Assembly: GCA_019828545.1 (NCBI GenBank)
Contig: JACVRA010000099.1
Span: 62,279 to 126,278 of the forward strand
DNA: 64,000 bases
DNA from: Paracamarosporium sp. OC-R06-R3
Lineage: Eukaryota; Ascomycota; Dothideomycetes; Pleosporales; Didymosphaeriaceae
Direction of reading: 5' to 3'
Shown here: in pieces, positions 23,008 to 38,267 of the stretch
How positions within the stretch are numbered: position 1 is the stretch's first letter
Layout of the letters: each line of letters opens with the position of its first letter
Notes under the pieces: generated by a model
Told to the model about the DNA's origin: nothing
What the model saw: the letters and a program-made list of their open reading frames with translations, nothing else
The model's database searches: none
Translations under genes and position numbers: made by a program

Positions 23008-23610
23008 TCGCTTTTGTGGAGGTTCATGTATTTATTATGAAACTCCGTTCCTGGTCGTATCCACTTTGTTGAACAGCAGCGTGTTAAGCAAGTCCCATTG
23101 CGCAAAGCGTGAGTGGTAGCCGTCGGGAACTAGGGTTGCCCTTTTTCGCTTCCGCTGGTCTGCCTTCTCCATCGTCGTCGTCAACCATCCTTCAATCAAC
23201 ATCGAAATGTTCATCGCAATTTGACTGCGCCGTGCGGATGCGGCGAAGTTGGCACGTGCAATGCGGTGCAAAAATAGCTCGAATCATGCGCTGGTCTCCC
23301 CGTCAACCGTGCCCCCGGAAATGTGGGCTGGTAATCATCACCGCCGCACGTCACGGCCACCACCTGGCTGAAGCGCGGCTGAAGTGGTGAAACTGTCGGC
23401 CTTTCGTCACTCGACCTTGGTGATCCTTGCTTGCGTCTGCTTGCTCCCGTTTGCTCTTGACTAACGCTCACTCCCGCTACTGAAAGTCAGGAAACAAACA
23501 GTCTCCGGGTCCACGCCGTCAACGAACCACGTTTACAAGGTGCGCTTCCCCAACTCAACTGCTCCAGTTTTATATCCATCCTGACACCTTTGCAGACCTC
23601 AACATTCACA
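23008..23610. other. Intergenic region
   Basis: GH105 3' flank and promoter of the small Cys-rich gene. GC-rich around 23230-23400; a CACGTG lies near 23254. No gene seen. Confidence 0.5.
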
Positions 23611-24129
23611 ATGTCTGCTGCGTCTGTCTCGCTCACCTCCTCCGCCGCGGCGCCCTCCGGCTCCAGCGTCTGCACCGCGAACTCCATCAGCGAATTCCCC
23701 ACCAAAGATGCCGCCTGCGCCGTAGGAGGCGCCTCCGGTGTTCCCGACAACTACCACGACATCCTCGAGGGCTGCTGCAAGGACGCACCCGTCAAGTCGT
23801 GGGGCAACGATTGCGCTCTGTACTGCCTTTCCGTCGACCAGAGCATCTCCGAGCTCCAGAAGTGCTGGCAGGATGGCGGCGTGAATGCAGGAGAGATATT
23901 TTGCAACCAGGGGAGCAACGCCACGGCGACAGAGAAGCCCTCGGGAACAAGTAGCAGTGGTGCGAAGGAGACGGGCAGTGAGAGTGGCAGTGCTAGCGGC
24001 GGCGCGTCGAGCTCCACGAGCAGCCCTGGTGCGGCGTACGCCGTGGTCGTGCCGCAGGGTGTAAGCAAGACGGGGCTGGGTATGCTTGCTATGATCTTGG
24101 GATCGGCCGTTTTCGGTGCGTTGTTGTAG
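23611..24129 (+). CDS. Small Cys-rich protein with C-terminal hydrophobic tail
   Basis: Function unknown. Single exon of 172 residues from the ATG that begins MSAASVSLTSSAAAPSG. The protein has no clear N-terminal signal. A conserved-looking core with eight Cys follows: SSVCTANSIS, AACAVGG, ILEGCCKDAPVKSWGNDCALYCLSVDQSISELQKCW, EIFCNQGSNATA. A Ser/Thr/Gly-rich linker leads to a hydrophobic tail of about 18 residues at the very end (LGMLAMILGSAVFGALL). I recall this arrangement as a common unnamed family in filamentous ascomycetes. The tail may be a tail anchor or a GPI-attachment signal; the missing signal peptide makes GPI less easy. An in-frame ATG seven codons upstream is possible but adds nothing like a signal. 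Confidence 0.8.
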   Translation: MSAASVSLTSSAAAPSGSSVCTANSISEFPTKDAACAVGGASGVPDNYHDILEGCCKDAPVKSWGNDCALYCLSVDQSISELQKCWQDGGVNAGEIFCNQGSNATATEKPSGTSSSGAKETGSESGSASGGASSSTSSPGAAYAVVVPQGVSKTGLGMLAMILGSAVFGALL

Positions 24130-25845
24130 GGTAAGACCATGCGATTGCTGGCTCTGGCGCATTGTGTGGGCTTTCAGATACTCCCTGTTTCTCGTTCGGA
24201 TCTTTACAAGCATGGTTGGACTTGGGAGTTTACAGTAACTAATCCGTATTGTATGTTTATACAAAACATCTCATTCAGTTCCCCGGCTGATGACTGTCTG
24301 CACCATCGCTTCGTGTCCCTGATGGTGATGAGTATTGGTATGCCAAAACGATGGCTATCACGCATTCTCCAACATACACATCATGCATACCCATTTGTAC
24401 ACTCAAAGCTCATATCATAAAATAGCGCATTTCGTCGCCACAAAACTGCAGAACATAGCCTCGATGTTTCCTATCATCCAAGCATCGGATTTAGCTTACG
24501 AAGCCAAATATACACCGCTCCATATCCATACAATTCTACTCTTTTGATCTAGAACATTGTCAATCAATAGCCACAGCCAATTTCCACAGGTCGGCCTGAT
24601 GGAATTCATCCATGACTATCCTCAACGTGCGCACTTAAAGCTCACGAAACCTTAAGTAGGGATGCCTAGCTCCATTCCTCACTCGCTACATTTTCACTTC
24701 AGCTTTGGAATACATCAGTTGTTTTGCTCAAGTTCAGCCACGCCATGAGATAATAGTATCGTTAGTTTTAGTCTTCGTTTCGCTCCAGTCTGCGAAATGC
24801 ACCAAAGAACAAACGAACACCTCGTCCTCCACATGTGCACAGCAGGTAGTAGCTTTGGACCACCGAGCAGAGTAGTTTTGCATCATGCTCTACATAAGTT
24901 ATTGTTTTTAGAACCTACACCTGTGTACGCATGCATAGCATAAGATATAACCCTCGAAAACATCCCAAATCTTGAAATGTTCCCAAGAGAGCAATGCAAT
25001 GTCAGCCCTTATACCTTTTCGAAGCAAGTGTGCGGATAAAGCTATGTATAATACGTCTCCTACGTCAACCTTGACAACAGACGCAGACGTGTCTTCAAGG
25101 GAAGTGATTCCAGCCCAGCCGAATATATCTACTAGGGCATAGAGAACCATCATCCGTAAACGTACAAGGCGCTTATGCAACAGCAGAGCTCGGAATAACA
25201 ATACCTCGGACCCAGTGTACGTCTGTATGAGGAAAGGACACGCAAGACGATGAGGGCAATCTTCCCAGCTACACACCCGCCCTAAAGGACCCTCATCGCC
25301 TTGAAAGGATAACCTGTATACACACACATACACAAGCTAGACAACACACAAAAACAACCAGCAAACGCAACGACATAACGTGAACTCGAACGCTTAATCG
25401 GTCTATCTCAAGCTGCCAAGCCAAACCCCCAATCCCTTCCTATACCCACCCAACCCGGTCTTCTACCAACCTTTTTATTCTCCATCCCATCCATCCATCC
25501 CATCGCACAGTGCCATCCGTCCACACAACAGCAACAACAACAACAAATCCCAAACACCATCCCACACACTCTCGTTCCCAGACCGTCTAACCAAACCACA
25601 CGACCGATCCGCAAGAAGATATAATTACAACGGGTGTGACTAAAAGAGCGCGATCGAACGAAAGACACGCGTGATAACTCGACAAACATTTTCAGGTGCA
25701 AGCCCTCCAGCTCGAAGCATGATGATCATTTTTCCTCATGCCCTTGCTACGACAGGCGGGGGACCATGCATATCGTGCACCAACAAAAAGAATTGCAATG
25801 TTCAACGCTTGAAAAGAACCCAGGGTATCGGAAGGAGAAACATCC
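24130..25845. other. Long intergenic region, including protein kinase C 3' flank
   Basis: No gene recognised. A minus-strand frame at 24908-25333 has no domain or signal and probably falls in the kinase 3' flank. Simple repeats (CCAT and CAA) lie at 25482-25546. Confidence 0.5.
25482..25546. repeat. Simple repeats: CCAT-type then CAA-type
   Basis: Imperfect tetranucleotide CCAT repeat at 25482-25503 and a CAA/ACA run at 25525-25546, both in the 3' flank of the kinase gene. Read on the minus strand these are ATGG- and TTG-type tracts. Confidence 0.6.
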
Positions 25846-29789
<3,944 letters not shown>

Positions 29790-30718
29790 GGTGGCGGTGG
29801 TGGCCCGTCAGGGACGTGTCGTGTGGTGGGAGCCTGCGTGGAGCGGCGTAGATGGCCAAGCGGGCCGTGAGCAGTGGAGCCCAGCAGTGGAGCCCGTTTG
29901 CGGTGCAAAGAAAGAATAGGCAGAGGGCTGCAGGGGCTGCGGGAGCGAGTAGCAATGACGAGGCGTGTCAGCGAGGGACGAGACACTCAGACGTGATGTG
30001 ATGTCGTCCAATGACGCCTCACGCTTGCTGCTTGCTCTGGGTGGCCCGCAGGCCAAGGCAGGTCGAGGCAGGGCTGGCCTGGCGGAAGGTGCGCTGGCGG
30101 CACGCGAGGCTCACGGAGAAGGCGCGGGAGCTCGTCGTGCTGGCCGGGCGGGCAGGAGGGCGGGCGTGGTTATGACGAGGGGAATGATGAGAGAAGCAGT
30201 AGGATTGTCGCGGGGCGGACGCTAGGCGGGGCGCACAACAATCATGCTCTGACCGGCTGTGGCGCACGCATGCGACTCGTATGTCACCACACCCCAACCC
30301 TCTGCAACGCCTCTCCTCGTGCTCCCGCCGCTCCTACGGCTGTGGCAGCTGCTAGGCCCGCAAGTGTGGCTACAGTACCGTTGTTGGGCAGCACGCGTTG
30401 CGTGATATTTCCCGGACCGACTGCACTAACCTAGCCCACGCCATCACGACACGGCAAACATGCGAAAAGAGGACAAGACTCTGGGACTCAAGTCGGATTG
30501 CTGGGACCAGGAAACAAGACCAAGGATGCATCCATGCCGAAGCCTTGGTTGTGACATCCTTCTCGCACTTAACATGCCAACATGCTGTAACACTTCACCC
30601 TCAACATCACGACCCCATCCGGCAGTCGTACCGCAATCCAGGGGTACGCGGAAAACTGTCTTGTCAACGCTCTATACCGAGCATCCATCCTCCGTTCGCA
30701 AATTCCAAACCGCAACCG
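29790..30718. other. Intergenic, protein kinase C promoter region
   Basis: GC-rich upstream region of the kinase gene and 3' flank of the epimerase-like gene. Overlapping frames on both strands between 29965 and 30300 look like GC-driven chance. Nothing recognised. Confidence 0.5.
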
Positions 30719-31780
30719 CTACTCCTTCGCCGGTCCTGGAAAGTGTCCCTGCTCAATTTCTTCCATCCTCGTCTGCTTTGCTTCCAACGCCTGCACCACC
30801 GCTTCCTTCAATGAGTCTCCAAAGTCTACAACCTTCGGCTTCCACCCAAGCACCTTCCTTGCCCTCGTCGCGCGACTCCTCGAATTCATGCCTGCCGTGA
30901 ACGTGATCAACGGATTAAGGCTTGCGGCTTCCTCCACGCTTATCCCTTCCACCTCATCGGTACTCAAAGCACCAGCCTCGTACAATGGCTTCGCAACGGC
31001 CCTGGCCACCGCACCCCACTCTAACTCACCGCTTTCAGTGAAATAGTACGCCTCAGGTCCCCATTCAGCATTGCCGCCACCAGCGGCAGCCGCCTCAGCC
31101 AAACGGAAGTAGACGTCTGACAGGTCGTGAATGTGTACAAAGCTCCACGCAGCCTCTCCCTTCCCGATATAAAATGCTTTACCCCGTTTCCTGCTAAGTT
31201 CGACCACCAAGGGTACCTGTATCGTGCGCGTGTTTCCTGATCCCCGACCTATACCGAGAAGGGCTGGTGGACAGACAATTGCTGTTTTAAGATTAGGGTA
31301 TTTGATATTGGCTTCGAGCACGAGCTTGTCGACAGGTCTGTGATGCACAGTGTCTGGGAAAGAAGTAATCGTCCTGATGTCTTCGATATCATCATAGATC
31401 TTGGTTCCCTTGTTCCCGATGCTGTTGGCAGCCATGTCGTCGCAGAGGAGGTTGGCAGTACCGCTGGTATGGATGAGGAAGCGTGGTTTTGAGTCGGAGC
31501 CGAGTCCCTCCAAGATGGCACGAGCAGCAGGAGCATCGTCGGCACTGGCGAAATGGAGGAAAATGTCCGCCGCGGCAGCCTCACTCTTGAGGAGTTCCAG
31601 ACTGCTGAGACTGCCTTCAACTACACGAACTGAGGGGTATATGTCGCTAAATGAACCGAGCCTGGTACGGTCTCGGGCGAGGATCGAGTATTGCCAGTCG
31701 GGATGGGCTTGAAGGATGGTGTAGAGGGCGTCACCGCCCACATAGCCGGTAACTCCTGTTGCGAAGACTTTGACAGTCAT
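30719..31780 (-). CDS. NAD(P)-binding epimerase/dehydratase-like protein (extended SDR)
   Basis: Single exon of 353 residues. A Rossmann nucleotide-binding start is clear: VKVFATGVTGYVGGDALYTIL, with the TGxxGxxG pattern at 9-15. It continues with SILARD after strand 2, FLHFASADDAPAARAILEGL, and LIHTSGTANLL, typical of extended short-chain dehydrogenases of the NAD-dependent epimerase/dehydratase type. The usual catalytic YxxxK is not obvious: the expected place reads HHRPVDKLVLEA, so a Tyr-based mechanism may be lost or replaced. Then CPPALLGIGRG, AWSFVHIHDLSDVYFRLAE and a C-terminal LGWKPK segment are standard for this group. No signal peptide or membrane segment. The substrate is unknown; similar fungal proteins are annotated only as NAD-binding or dihydroflavonol-reductase-like. 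Confidence 0.88.
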   Translation of the reverse strand: MTVKVFATGVTGYVGGDALYTILQAHPDWQYSILARDRTRLGSFSDIYPSVRVVEGSLSSLELLKSEAAAADIFLHFASADDAPAARAILEGLGSDSKPRFLIHTSGTANLLCDDMAANSIGNKGTKIYDDIEDIRTITSFPDTVHHRPVDKLVLEANIKYPNLKTAIVCPPALLGIGRGSGNTRTIQVPLVVELSRKRGKAFYIGKGEAAWSFVHIHDLSDVYFRLAEAAAAGGGNAEWGPEAYYFTESGELEWGAVARAVAKPLYEAGALSTDEVEGISVEEAASLNPLITFTAGMNSRSRATRARKVLGWKPKVVDFGDSLKEAVVQALEAKQTRMEEIEQGHFPGPAKE

Positions 31781-33104
31781 GGTGATGGTATATCTGTAGT
31801 AGACGTTTAGTTATCCCTGTTCCAAAGGTGATCTGAATGGTATCTGCAGATACATCAGAGCATTTATACGCCTACATAATCATGAAACTTGGCGTCTCTC
31901 GTGCTCTGGAGTAGAATTGCAAAATACAACGCTTAGCAATCCAATGTTTCCAAGAGTATCACGCGCAAATGAGCGGGTCCTTCCTCTTTCGCGTATCAGA
32001 TACACATTTGATCGTCAAGAGTGGTGCTACGGACGAAGTCCGGACGAGGACTGCAAGATAGGAATTCTCAGTTCAATTTGAATCTGTTAATTCATGAAAC
32101 TCGTGCGAGATCATTGCGACCGGCTGGTGCCTTTGCGGGGATTTCGCTCTGTGCGAGGCTGGGATGTGCATTTCAGAGGTCGATAGTGCTAGGACAAGTA
32201 CGTGGCGGGGTAGCAGAGTTGTGCTATCGCTATCTGTCGTCTTGAGTGGAGTGACGCAGACTGGGTGTGTTTATCCTCGAACCAATGCCTGTCAGTTGCA
32301 CTAGAGAATACAAGAGTGCGAGTTCAGGCAGCTACATGCATCGTTATAGTGCATCGTCGCGGGAGGTCGGGCTAGGGGCATCCAGTTCGTGCGGGCCCCA
32401 ATAACAAGAGTGCATGGTATCGGAAGCATTGGTGGAGAGTGCAGGGCAGGTGCGATGACGAGTCGTGGTGCTGCCGAAGGTGCGCTATCAGCCGGAAACG
32501 CAGCACCGTGTCGGAAGTTTGGACAGCGTCGTACACTGTGTTACCCCGGGAAAGACGGTGCGAGGGCCGACAGCACCAGCTTCTCGAGCTTGCACGGTGG
32601 AACACGGAGTATGGCGAGAGGGACCCGCGTTGGAGAGAGCTACATGGCGCGGCATCTTATAGACGTCGCTGCCGGAGTGGCAGCGGAACAGGAAGGCACG
32701 GTGGACGGGATAGTCTTGCCTTCCCAAGCAGCTGGAGTCTTGGAAGCCATGGAAGCCACAGAGAGAGAGGCACGTGAGAAGCTGCTTACGGATCATATCG
32801 TGCTCGTGATTGACGTTTCCCCTGGAGGTAGGCCGAGAAGGTGCAACCGAACAGGCACATCACGAGACCATGACCTTGTCTGCAGGAAGGCGTGCAGTCA
32901 GTCGATGGTGATGCAGCCCTATGCTTACATGGCAGTTCTGGACCGTCCATTGGCGAGGGCGAGATGCCGTGCAGCAAGCAAGCAAGCGGTGCTCGTATCG
33001 GCGCCCGACATGACACAGGTGGCAAGCGGGACTAACGAGATGCAGAGACGTTGGCCTCGATCCCCGCTCCGCAGAGGTTGAGCAGCTTCACCGTTTACCC
33101 TTCA

Positions 33105-33134
33105 CGCAGGCGCAGGCGCAGGCGCAGTCGCAGT
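33105..33134. repeat. Hexanucleotide tandem repeat (CGCAGG x3, CGCAGT x2)
   Basis: Five perfect-length six-base units in direct array about 600 bp upstream of the regulator start codon. Confidence 0.75.
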
Positions 33135-33377
33135 CGCGAGGGCTGACGAGGCCGGCCTGCAGCAGCGCGTCGAGGCGAAGGGGCAGCCTTTGGACGACCA
33201 AGAGGGCACCGTGGCGCGGGCCCGAAGCGCACGTCGGGCCGTCGTAGTGGCAGGCTAAGCGCAGTAGCGGTCGGCTATCTCAGACTGCGGGCGCTGCGAG
33301 GGCGGTTGGCGGAGGGGAGGCGGCGAGGCAGCAGCAGGCAGGGCGCCGGGCAGGGCAGGCCAGGGACAGGGCGGCAG

Positions 33378-33401
33378 GGCAGCAGGGCAGCAGGGCAGCA
33401 G
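33378..33401. repeat. Octanucleotide tandem repeat (GGCAGCAG x3)
   Basis: Three perfect eight-base units, flanked by a degenerate copy on the left, in the same GC-rich leader region. Confidence 0.75.
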
Positions 33402-33730
33402 GGGCGCGGCCAGGCGGGTGCGGGCAGCGCGAGCCCATCAGCTGCGATATCATGTACCGCGCAGATGCATGCGGTGGCCGCGGGAGAATGGCCTGGGGCC
33501 TGGGGTAGGCCAGCGCACAGGCGCACGGCTCGCAGCCACCTCCGGCTGCTCGGCGGCTCAGCCGGCCTGTCTATTTGAACGCTCTGTCCCGAAGGCTCAA
33601 GGCAGCCGACCATCTGCGCCCCCGAAAAGCTCACGGCGCTGCCACGCTCCCTTCCCCCCGCTGGCTGCTGCGACGCCGTGCACGTGCCTGTCCCATCCGC
33701 TGCTGCACCCGCTGCTGCATCTGCCGCCTC

Positions 33731-36671
33731 ATGACGGCCATCAACGTCGCCGCGCCGCCGTTGCGCAGCGCACCACTTCCATCGGGCCTGCCTGCGCCCG
33801 ACCTGCCTCCCACCTCCCCACTCATGCACGAACCCACCTCTCCGTCCACGGTGCAGCCTTCCCCTTCCTCGACGCCACATCCTGCCTCTCTCCCCTTGGC
33901 CCACCCGAGGACTTCGGATGCTCCCAAGGCCCGCGCCCGTCTGGCCTGCTTCAACTGCCGCCGCAGCAAAGTAAAGTGCGGCTCCACCCCTTACGGCGAA
34001 GATCCCAGGCCCTGTGCCAACTGCGCCAGAAGCGGCAAGACGTGCACATGGCCAGACGACAGCACCGTCAGTACCGTGGTGAAGAGACCATCCGACTCGA
34101 CACCCCACGATGTTCCTTTGGCCGAGCCCAGGAGACGCAAGAAAGCCCCCCCTACTCCCTCGTTTGAAAAGATTCATATGGCCGATGCCGACCTTTACAA
34201 CACTCACTTGTTTACCAATTCCATCTGGGAGGAGCTGCACGACATCTTCAGACAGCACTATGCTACCGAGCTTCCTTTCATCCACGAACCCACCTTCCTA
34301 GAAACCCTCAGGCACACCGACATGCAGGCCCTGCCCGCTCATTTTGCCCCCATGCTCCTCGCCTTCCTTGCCCTCACGGTACGTTTTCATAAAGGCCTTG
34401 AACGCCAATTATCTCAAGACGCTCGGCGAATCTCCCAAAGATACGCCGACGCTGCAGAATCCAGAATCGACTTTCAAGTATTATCCCAGCCTACTATACA
34501 AATCACGCAGGCGCTCTTGATGTGAGTCGTTCCAAGCCCCATGGCCAGGCACCAAGTGTCGTATGCTGATGTTTCGTTGTTTTAGGCTCAGTCTTCGCGC
34601 ACACGGTGATGCTCGAGGATCAAAGAGTTTTGTCCTGCTTGGGAGTGCCATCAATACCATGCAGCTGCTTGGCTGCCAATTTGATACAGAACTTGACGAC
34701 AAGACGCGATCGACAACTAGACAGGGGCTACGTAAAGCTGACCTTAGCGAAGATGAAGTCAAACATCGCTTCATTGAAGAGGAAATCAAACGTCGTACTT
34801 TCTGGAGCTGTTTCATCATCGACCGATATATAAGTTCCGGTGATTACAAACCGCGTAGGATCGAAATAAACCAGCCACTAGTCTTGGTCCAGCTACCTTG
34901 TAACGAGGACCGGTTCGATATTGGAACCAAGACTAAGACCCGACTGCTGCGGGAGACGGACGAAGAGTTCTACAATCGACGTAAAAAGCATTATCGGGAC
35001 GTGGAGAACCGTCAAAAGGACCCTCGCAAAAATCACCAATTCCATGTAAACGTTGAATGGGAAGACGAAGACGCGCAAAGTCCACTGGTCTGGCTGATCA
35101 AAGCTTTGGACGTCTACGGAGACGTTATGAGATATGGTTGCACTGTGACCCGACGGTGAGTCTGCTATGTTTTGACCGCCTTTGGCAAGACACTAATCTG
35201 CCTAGATACGACACGATACCTCCATGGAAGGAAGGACCTCCTAATATGGAATTGAGCTTTTACAAGCTTGACAAACGGGTGGACCAATTGATCAATAATC
35301 TTCCGTCACGCCTCAGGCTGAGCCCTACAGTGAGAGATGTCCACATCCACCGACGGAAATCCACACCATACGTTCTTCTACACTCGACCTTATTCATGTG
35401 CAAGATGGCACTGCACCGAGAATACCTCCCGTTTATTACACACCCAAAATCGACCCCCAAAGGTCCTATCGATGGGCCTGGTTGGGAAACGCTTCGAGAT
35501 GATTGTGAACGCGAGGCACCCGACTTCTGGAAGAACAGCGCAAAAACCTTTTTCCGGGCTACAAGAGATTGTTTTGATCTCTTGACGATTTGCAAGCAGC
35601 GCGGAGCCTTGGTCGAAACACCATTGACCGCGTGGATCAGTTTCAGCGTTCTTTTCTCAAGTAAGCCATATGGGCCATTGATTGCTCTTCCACGGAGAGA
35701 CTAACGTTGCTTTAGTAATGTGGTGCGCTTTTTTCCCCAACATGGATGAGGACGGTGTTTTGTGCAGAGGAAAAGATCGTCCGGACAGCCTGGTCGTTGA
35801 TAATTTCGAAAATGGCTTCACGGTCCTGCGTCATCTGCAAGAACGATCGGTCTTGGCTCGTGCACTCAGCAAAAGACTCCACAGGATGTTTATCACGCTC
35901 ATGAAGTTCAGGTCAGAGTATCGGCCAGGTCCCGACTCGCCCACAGACCAAAATGTCACGCAGAGCCTCAAAGAATACCTAGAAGTGGAGAAGGACCACA
36001 AAGAATTTGGCGATGAAGTTACCGACATTGACAACGCAGCATTTGAAGATGTCCCGGATCTTCGGGAGCTTCTCCGCGTTTTGGACCCGAAGCCCGAATT
36101 TACGGACAGCCCTTATGGTATCAGTGGTGTAAAGGACGAAGTAAAGAGCGAGGATAGAGCCAGCGTTGGAGGCACGCCCAATCCAGGCCCCCTGCCTCAA
36201 GGCCCACGCGGTTTCACTTGTGTGAACGGTCCTAAGAGCGAAGCTTACAGCCCTACCGTTCCGATGTCGAGTCATATGTCTCCTCCTCAGCAGAATTATC
36301 CGCCTCTTATCCCAACCAATTATCCATCCCCCAACGATCCGTCATCCTTCAGAGCAGCCACTGATATTCGACAAAGTTTTGCGGCAGTCACTATGAATAA
36401 TTATGAGGGGATTGCCAGAGAACAGAACACCGCAAACCTCATGGACGCCCGTGTCGGTCAAGCCCAATATATGTCACAAGAAGACAATGGTGAACCGGTC
36501 CCTAGACTCTATTCGATCTATCCAAATGCAAATTGGAACGAACACAATACCATGGGTGATCTATTGACCGAGGACGTCCAAAGCTTTACAGGCAATCCCT
36601 TCAGTCCACTAGCCGATCAGACTTTCTATCCCCACCAACCTTTGCCGGGCCCATACTTCACTCGAATGTAG
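33731..36671 (+). CDS. Zn(II)2Cys6 transcription factor with fungal_trans domain
   Basis: Fungal-specific transcriptional regulator. Exons 33731-34521, 34586-35155, 35206-35660 and 35716-36671 give 923 residues. A Pro/Ser-rich N-terminus of about 65 residues precedes the binuclear zinc cluster: C73, C76, C83, C95, C98, C105 in LACFNCRRSKVKC and CANCARSGKTC. The spacing between the third and fourth Cys is 11, longer than the usual 5-9, with a Tyr-Gly-Glu insertion. A basic linker (RRRKK) follows. The fungal_trans regulatory domain runs from about 150 to 620: FIHEPTFLETLR, PMLLAFLALTVRFH, QITQALLMLSL, RRTFWSCFIIDRYIS. The C-terminal third is disordered and acidic/Pro-rich, possibly an activation region. 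The target genes are unknown. Upstream of a GH35 gene, but more than 1.5 kb away. The start is the first ATG in a frame open upstream without another ATG. Confidence 0.92.
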
Positions 36672-38267
36672 GGCCATAGCAGTGCCTTCATTTACGGATG
36701 CCGTGACAGAAGGAGCTTCCAGTCATATCCTGCAATATCTAAACATAAATTAGGAGGTCCTCATGATTCTAATTCATTCGCATGAGTTCTGCAATACCCA
36801 GTCCGGACTCTGTACACTCTCACTACGATACGTCAATCTGCCTATCTTCGACTAGCATGTATTACTACATGCCTGCCCCCAATGAAGTTACTTGGGCGGC
36901 TTCGACCACTCATCATCACACTATTTGCGAAAGGACGATTACTGTATCCTTCTCACGCGAGCACGATCTTTTTAATGACGGCATTACGGAGGACACAAAG
37001 ATGATTCTGTTTTCATATCTGTGCTGTATCCCTTCGCGGTGGACGACGGAAGACACGGGAGACACGGGGCTGGTGTCGCTGTGCACACAGCAGCGGAAGT
37101 ATATAGATTCGAGTACTCGACGATGCGCCGCCTCCAGGACAGGCAGCACCCACGTTTTGCGTCCTAGGTAAGATGGGGATGCTTGTGCTTGGGGAGAAGG
37201 GTGGCGGGTGTGGGAGCGACCTCGATCGTTTGTGTTTTACGAAGTGCAACGGCCACTTTCCTGTCTGTCAGCATGGAGGTACACTGAATATACTGGTGAA
37301 AGACCGACTTTGAGTCTATTGGCTGCGCATGAACCGAGTCGATATTTGCGAGCTGCTATGCGCTTATGCACCTTCCTTCTTGGTTGATATTGAGTTGCCA
37401 GTGTCGGGCACACAAGCGCATGCAGCGAGGTCGGATGAGATTTGCGGCGTCCGGGGTAGAGTGAAACATCTGGGGCAGCGCTCATTTCCCGAGTCGCGTG
37501 CAGGGCGGGCTGAGCACGCGCCGAGCGCCCCTGCCGTCGTGCTAGCCGTTTGCGGTTTAGCCGAGCGCCCGCAGATCTCTGCGACGCATTGTCATGATCC
37601 AACACCACTGCATCTCGTCCGCGACCAGATCCGACGCTGCACACCGTTTCGACGCTTTACTCCGGTGACCTCGGCAGAGCGCATCACGCACGCGCGGCGG
37701 CTCCTGCACGGCCGTTGGCATCAACCCGGCCATCCAAGCAGCCATCGCAGGCATCCAAGGCCCGGCAAGGGTGTCAGGCGTTAGTTCTTGGTCGACAGCG
37801 CTCCAAGCCTAAGATTTCCTGGCCCACATCCCGGGCCATCTCCCCTTAGCACACGCATAGTATTAGGCACCGCTGGCCGTGGTACCCCCGCAAACGGTGC
37901 ACTCGCCATAGGCAGTAATGCTGCGCTGGCTCTGGGCGTCCACAATTTTGTGCACGCGGGTTGGCCGACGTCGCGCCTTCCAAAGACGATGGGTCCCGCT
38001 GTGTCCCGCTGTGATCTCGTGCCTGGCGGTTGCGGATAACTTGCCGTGAGAATGGAGAAAGAGGTCGCGAGGTGCGGCCACGGGGCGGCCGTCAAGGCGT
38101 CATGGTGTCATTAGGCCAGCGTAACCTGGTAGAGTCGATGGAGTCGGGGAGCATGGCGGCTATGTGGAGAATTGCATCTAGGGGTATATTTACTGGGACG
38201 TCGACCCAGGTGTCGACAGGCACGCGCTCTCTGAGCTGCTCCCAACGCGTCTAGAGGAATTGGCACT
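36672..38267. other. Intergenic region
   Basis: Between the regulator and the beta-galactosidase. GC-rich frames on both strands at 37240-38250 lack any recognisable domain. No repeat family or RNA gene recognised. Confidence 0.5.

Larger units (their letters stand above)
31781..33730. other. Long GC-rich region upstream of a Zn2Cys6 gene
   Basis: About 2 kb, AT-rich at the left and strongly GC-rich after 33090. Frames such as the plus-strand one at 32389-33081 have no domain and biased composition. Probably holds a long promoter and leader of the downstream regulator. Two short tandem repeats are listed separately. Confidence 0.5.

Noticed and set aside
24908..25333. 141-codon minus-strand open frame
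   Set aside because: Lies in the 3' flank of the protein kinase C gene; no motif or start context.
32389..33081. 230-codon plus-strand open frame
   Set aside because: No domain, signal or splice context; composition looks random and it lies in the leader region of the regulator.
33275..34285. 336-codon minus-strand open frame
   Set aside because: Antisense to the Zn2Cys6 gene and its GC-rich leader; Gly/Arg/Ala composition typical of a GC shadow and no domain.
37237..38095. Overlapping frames of 70-150 codons on both strands
   Set aside because: GC-rich chance frames without domain, signal or consistent codon use.
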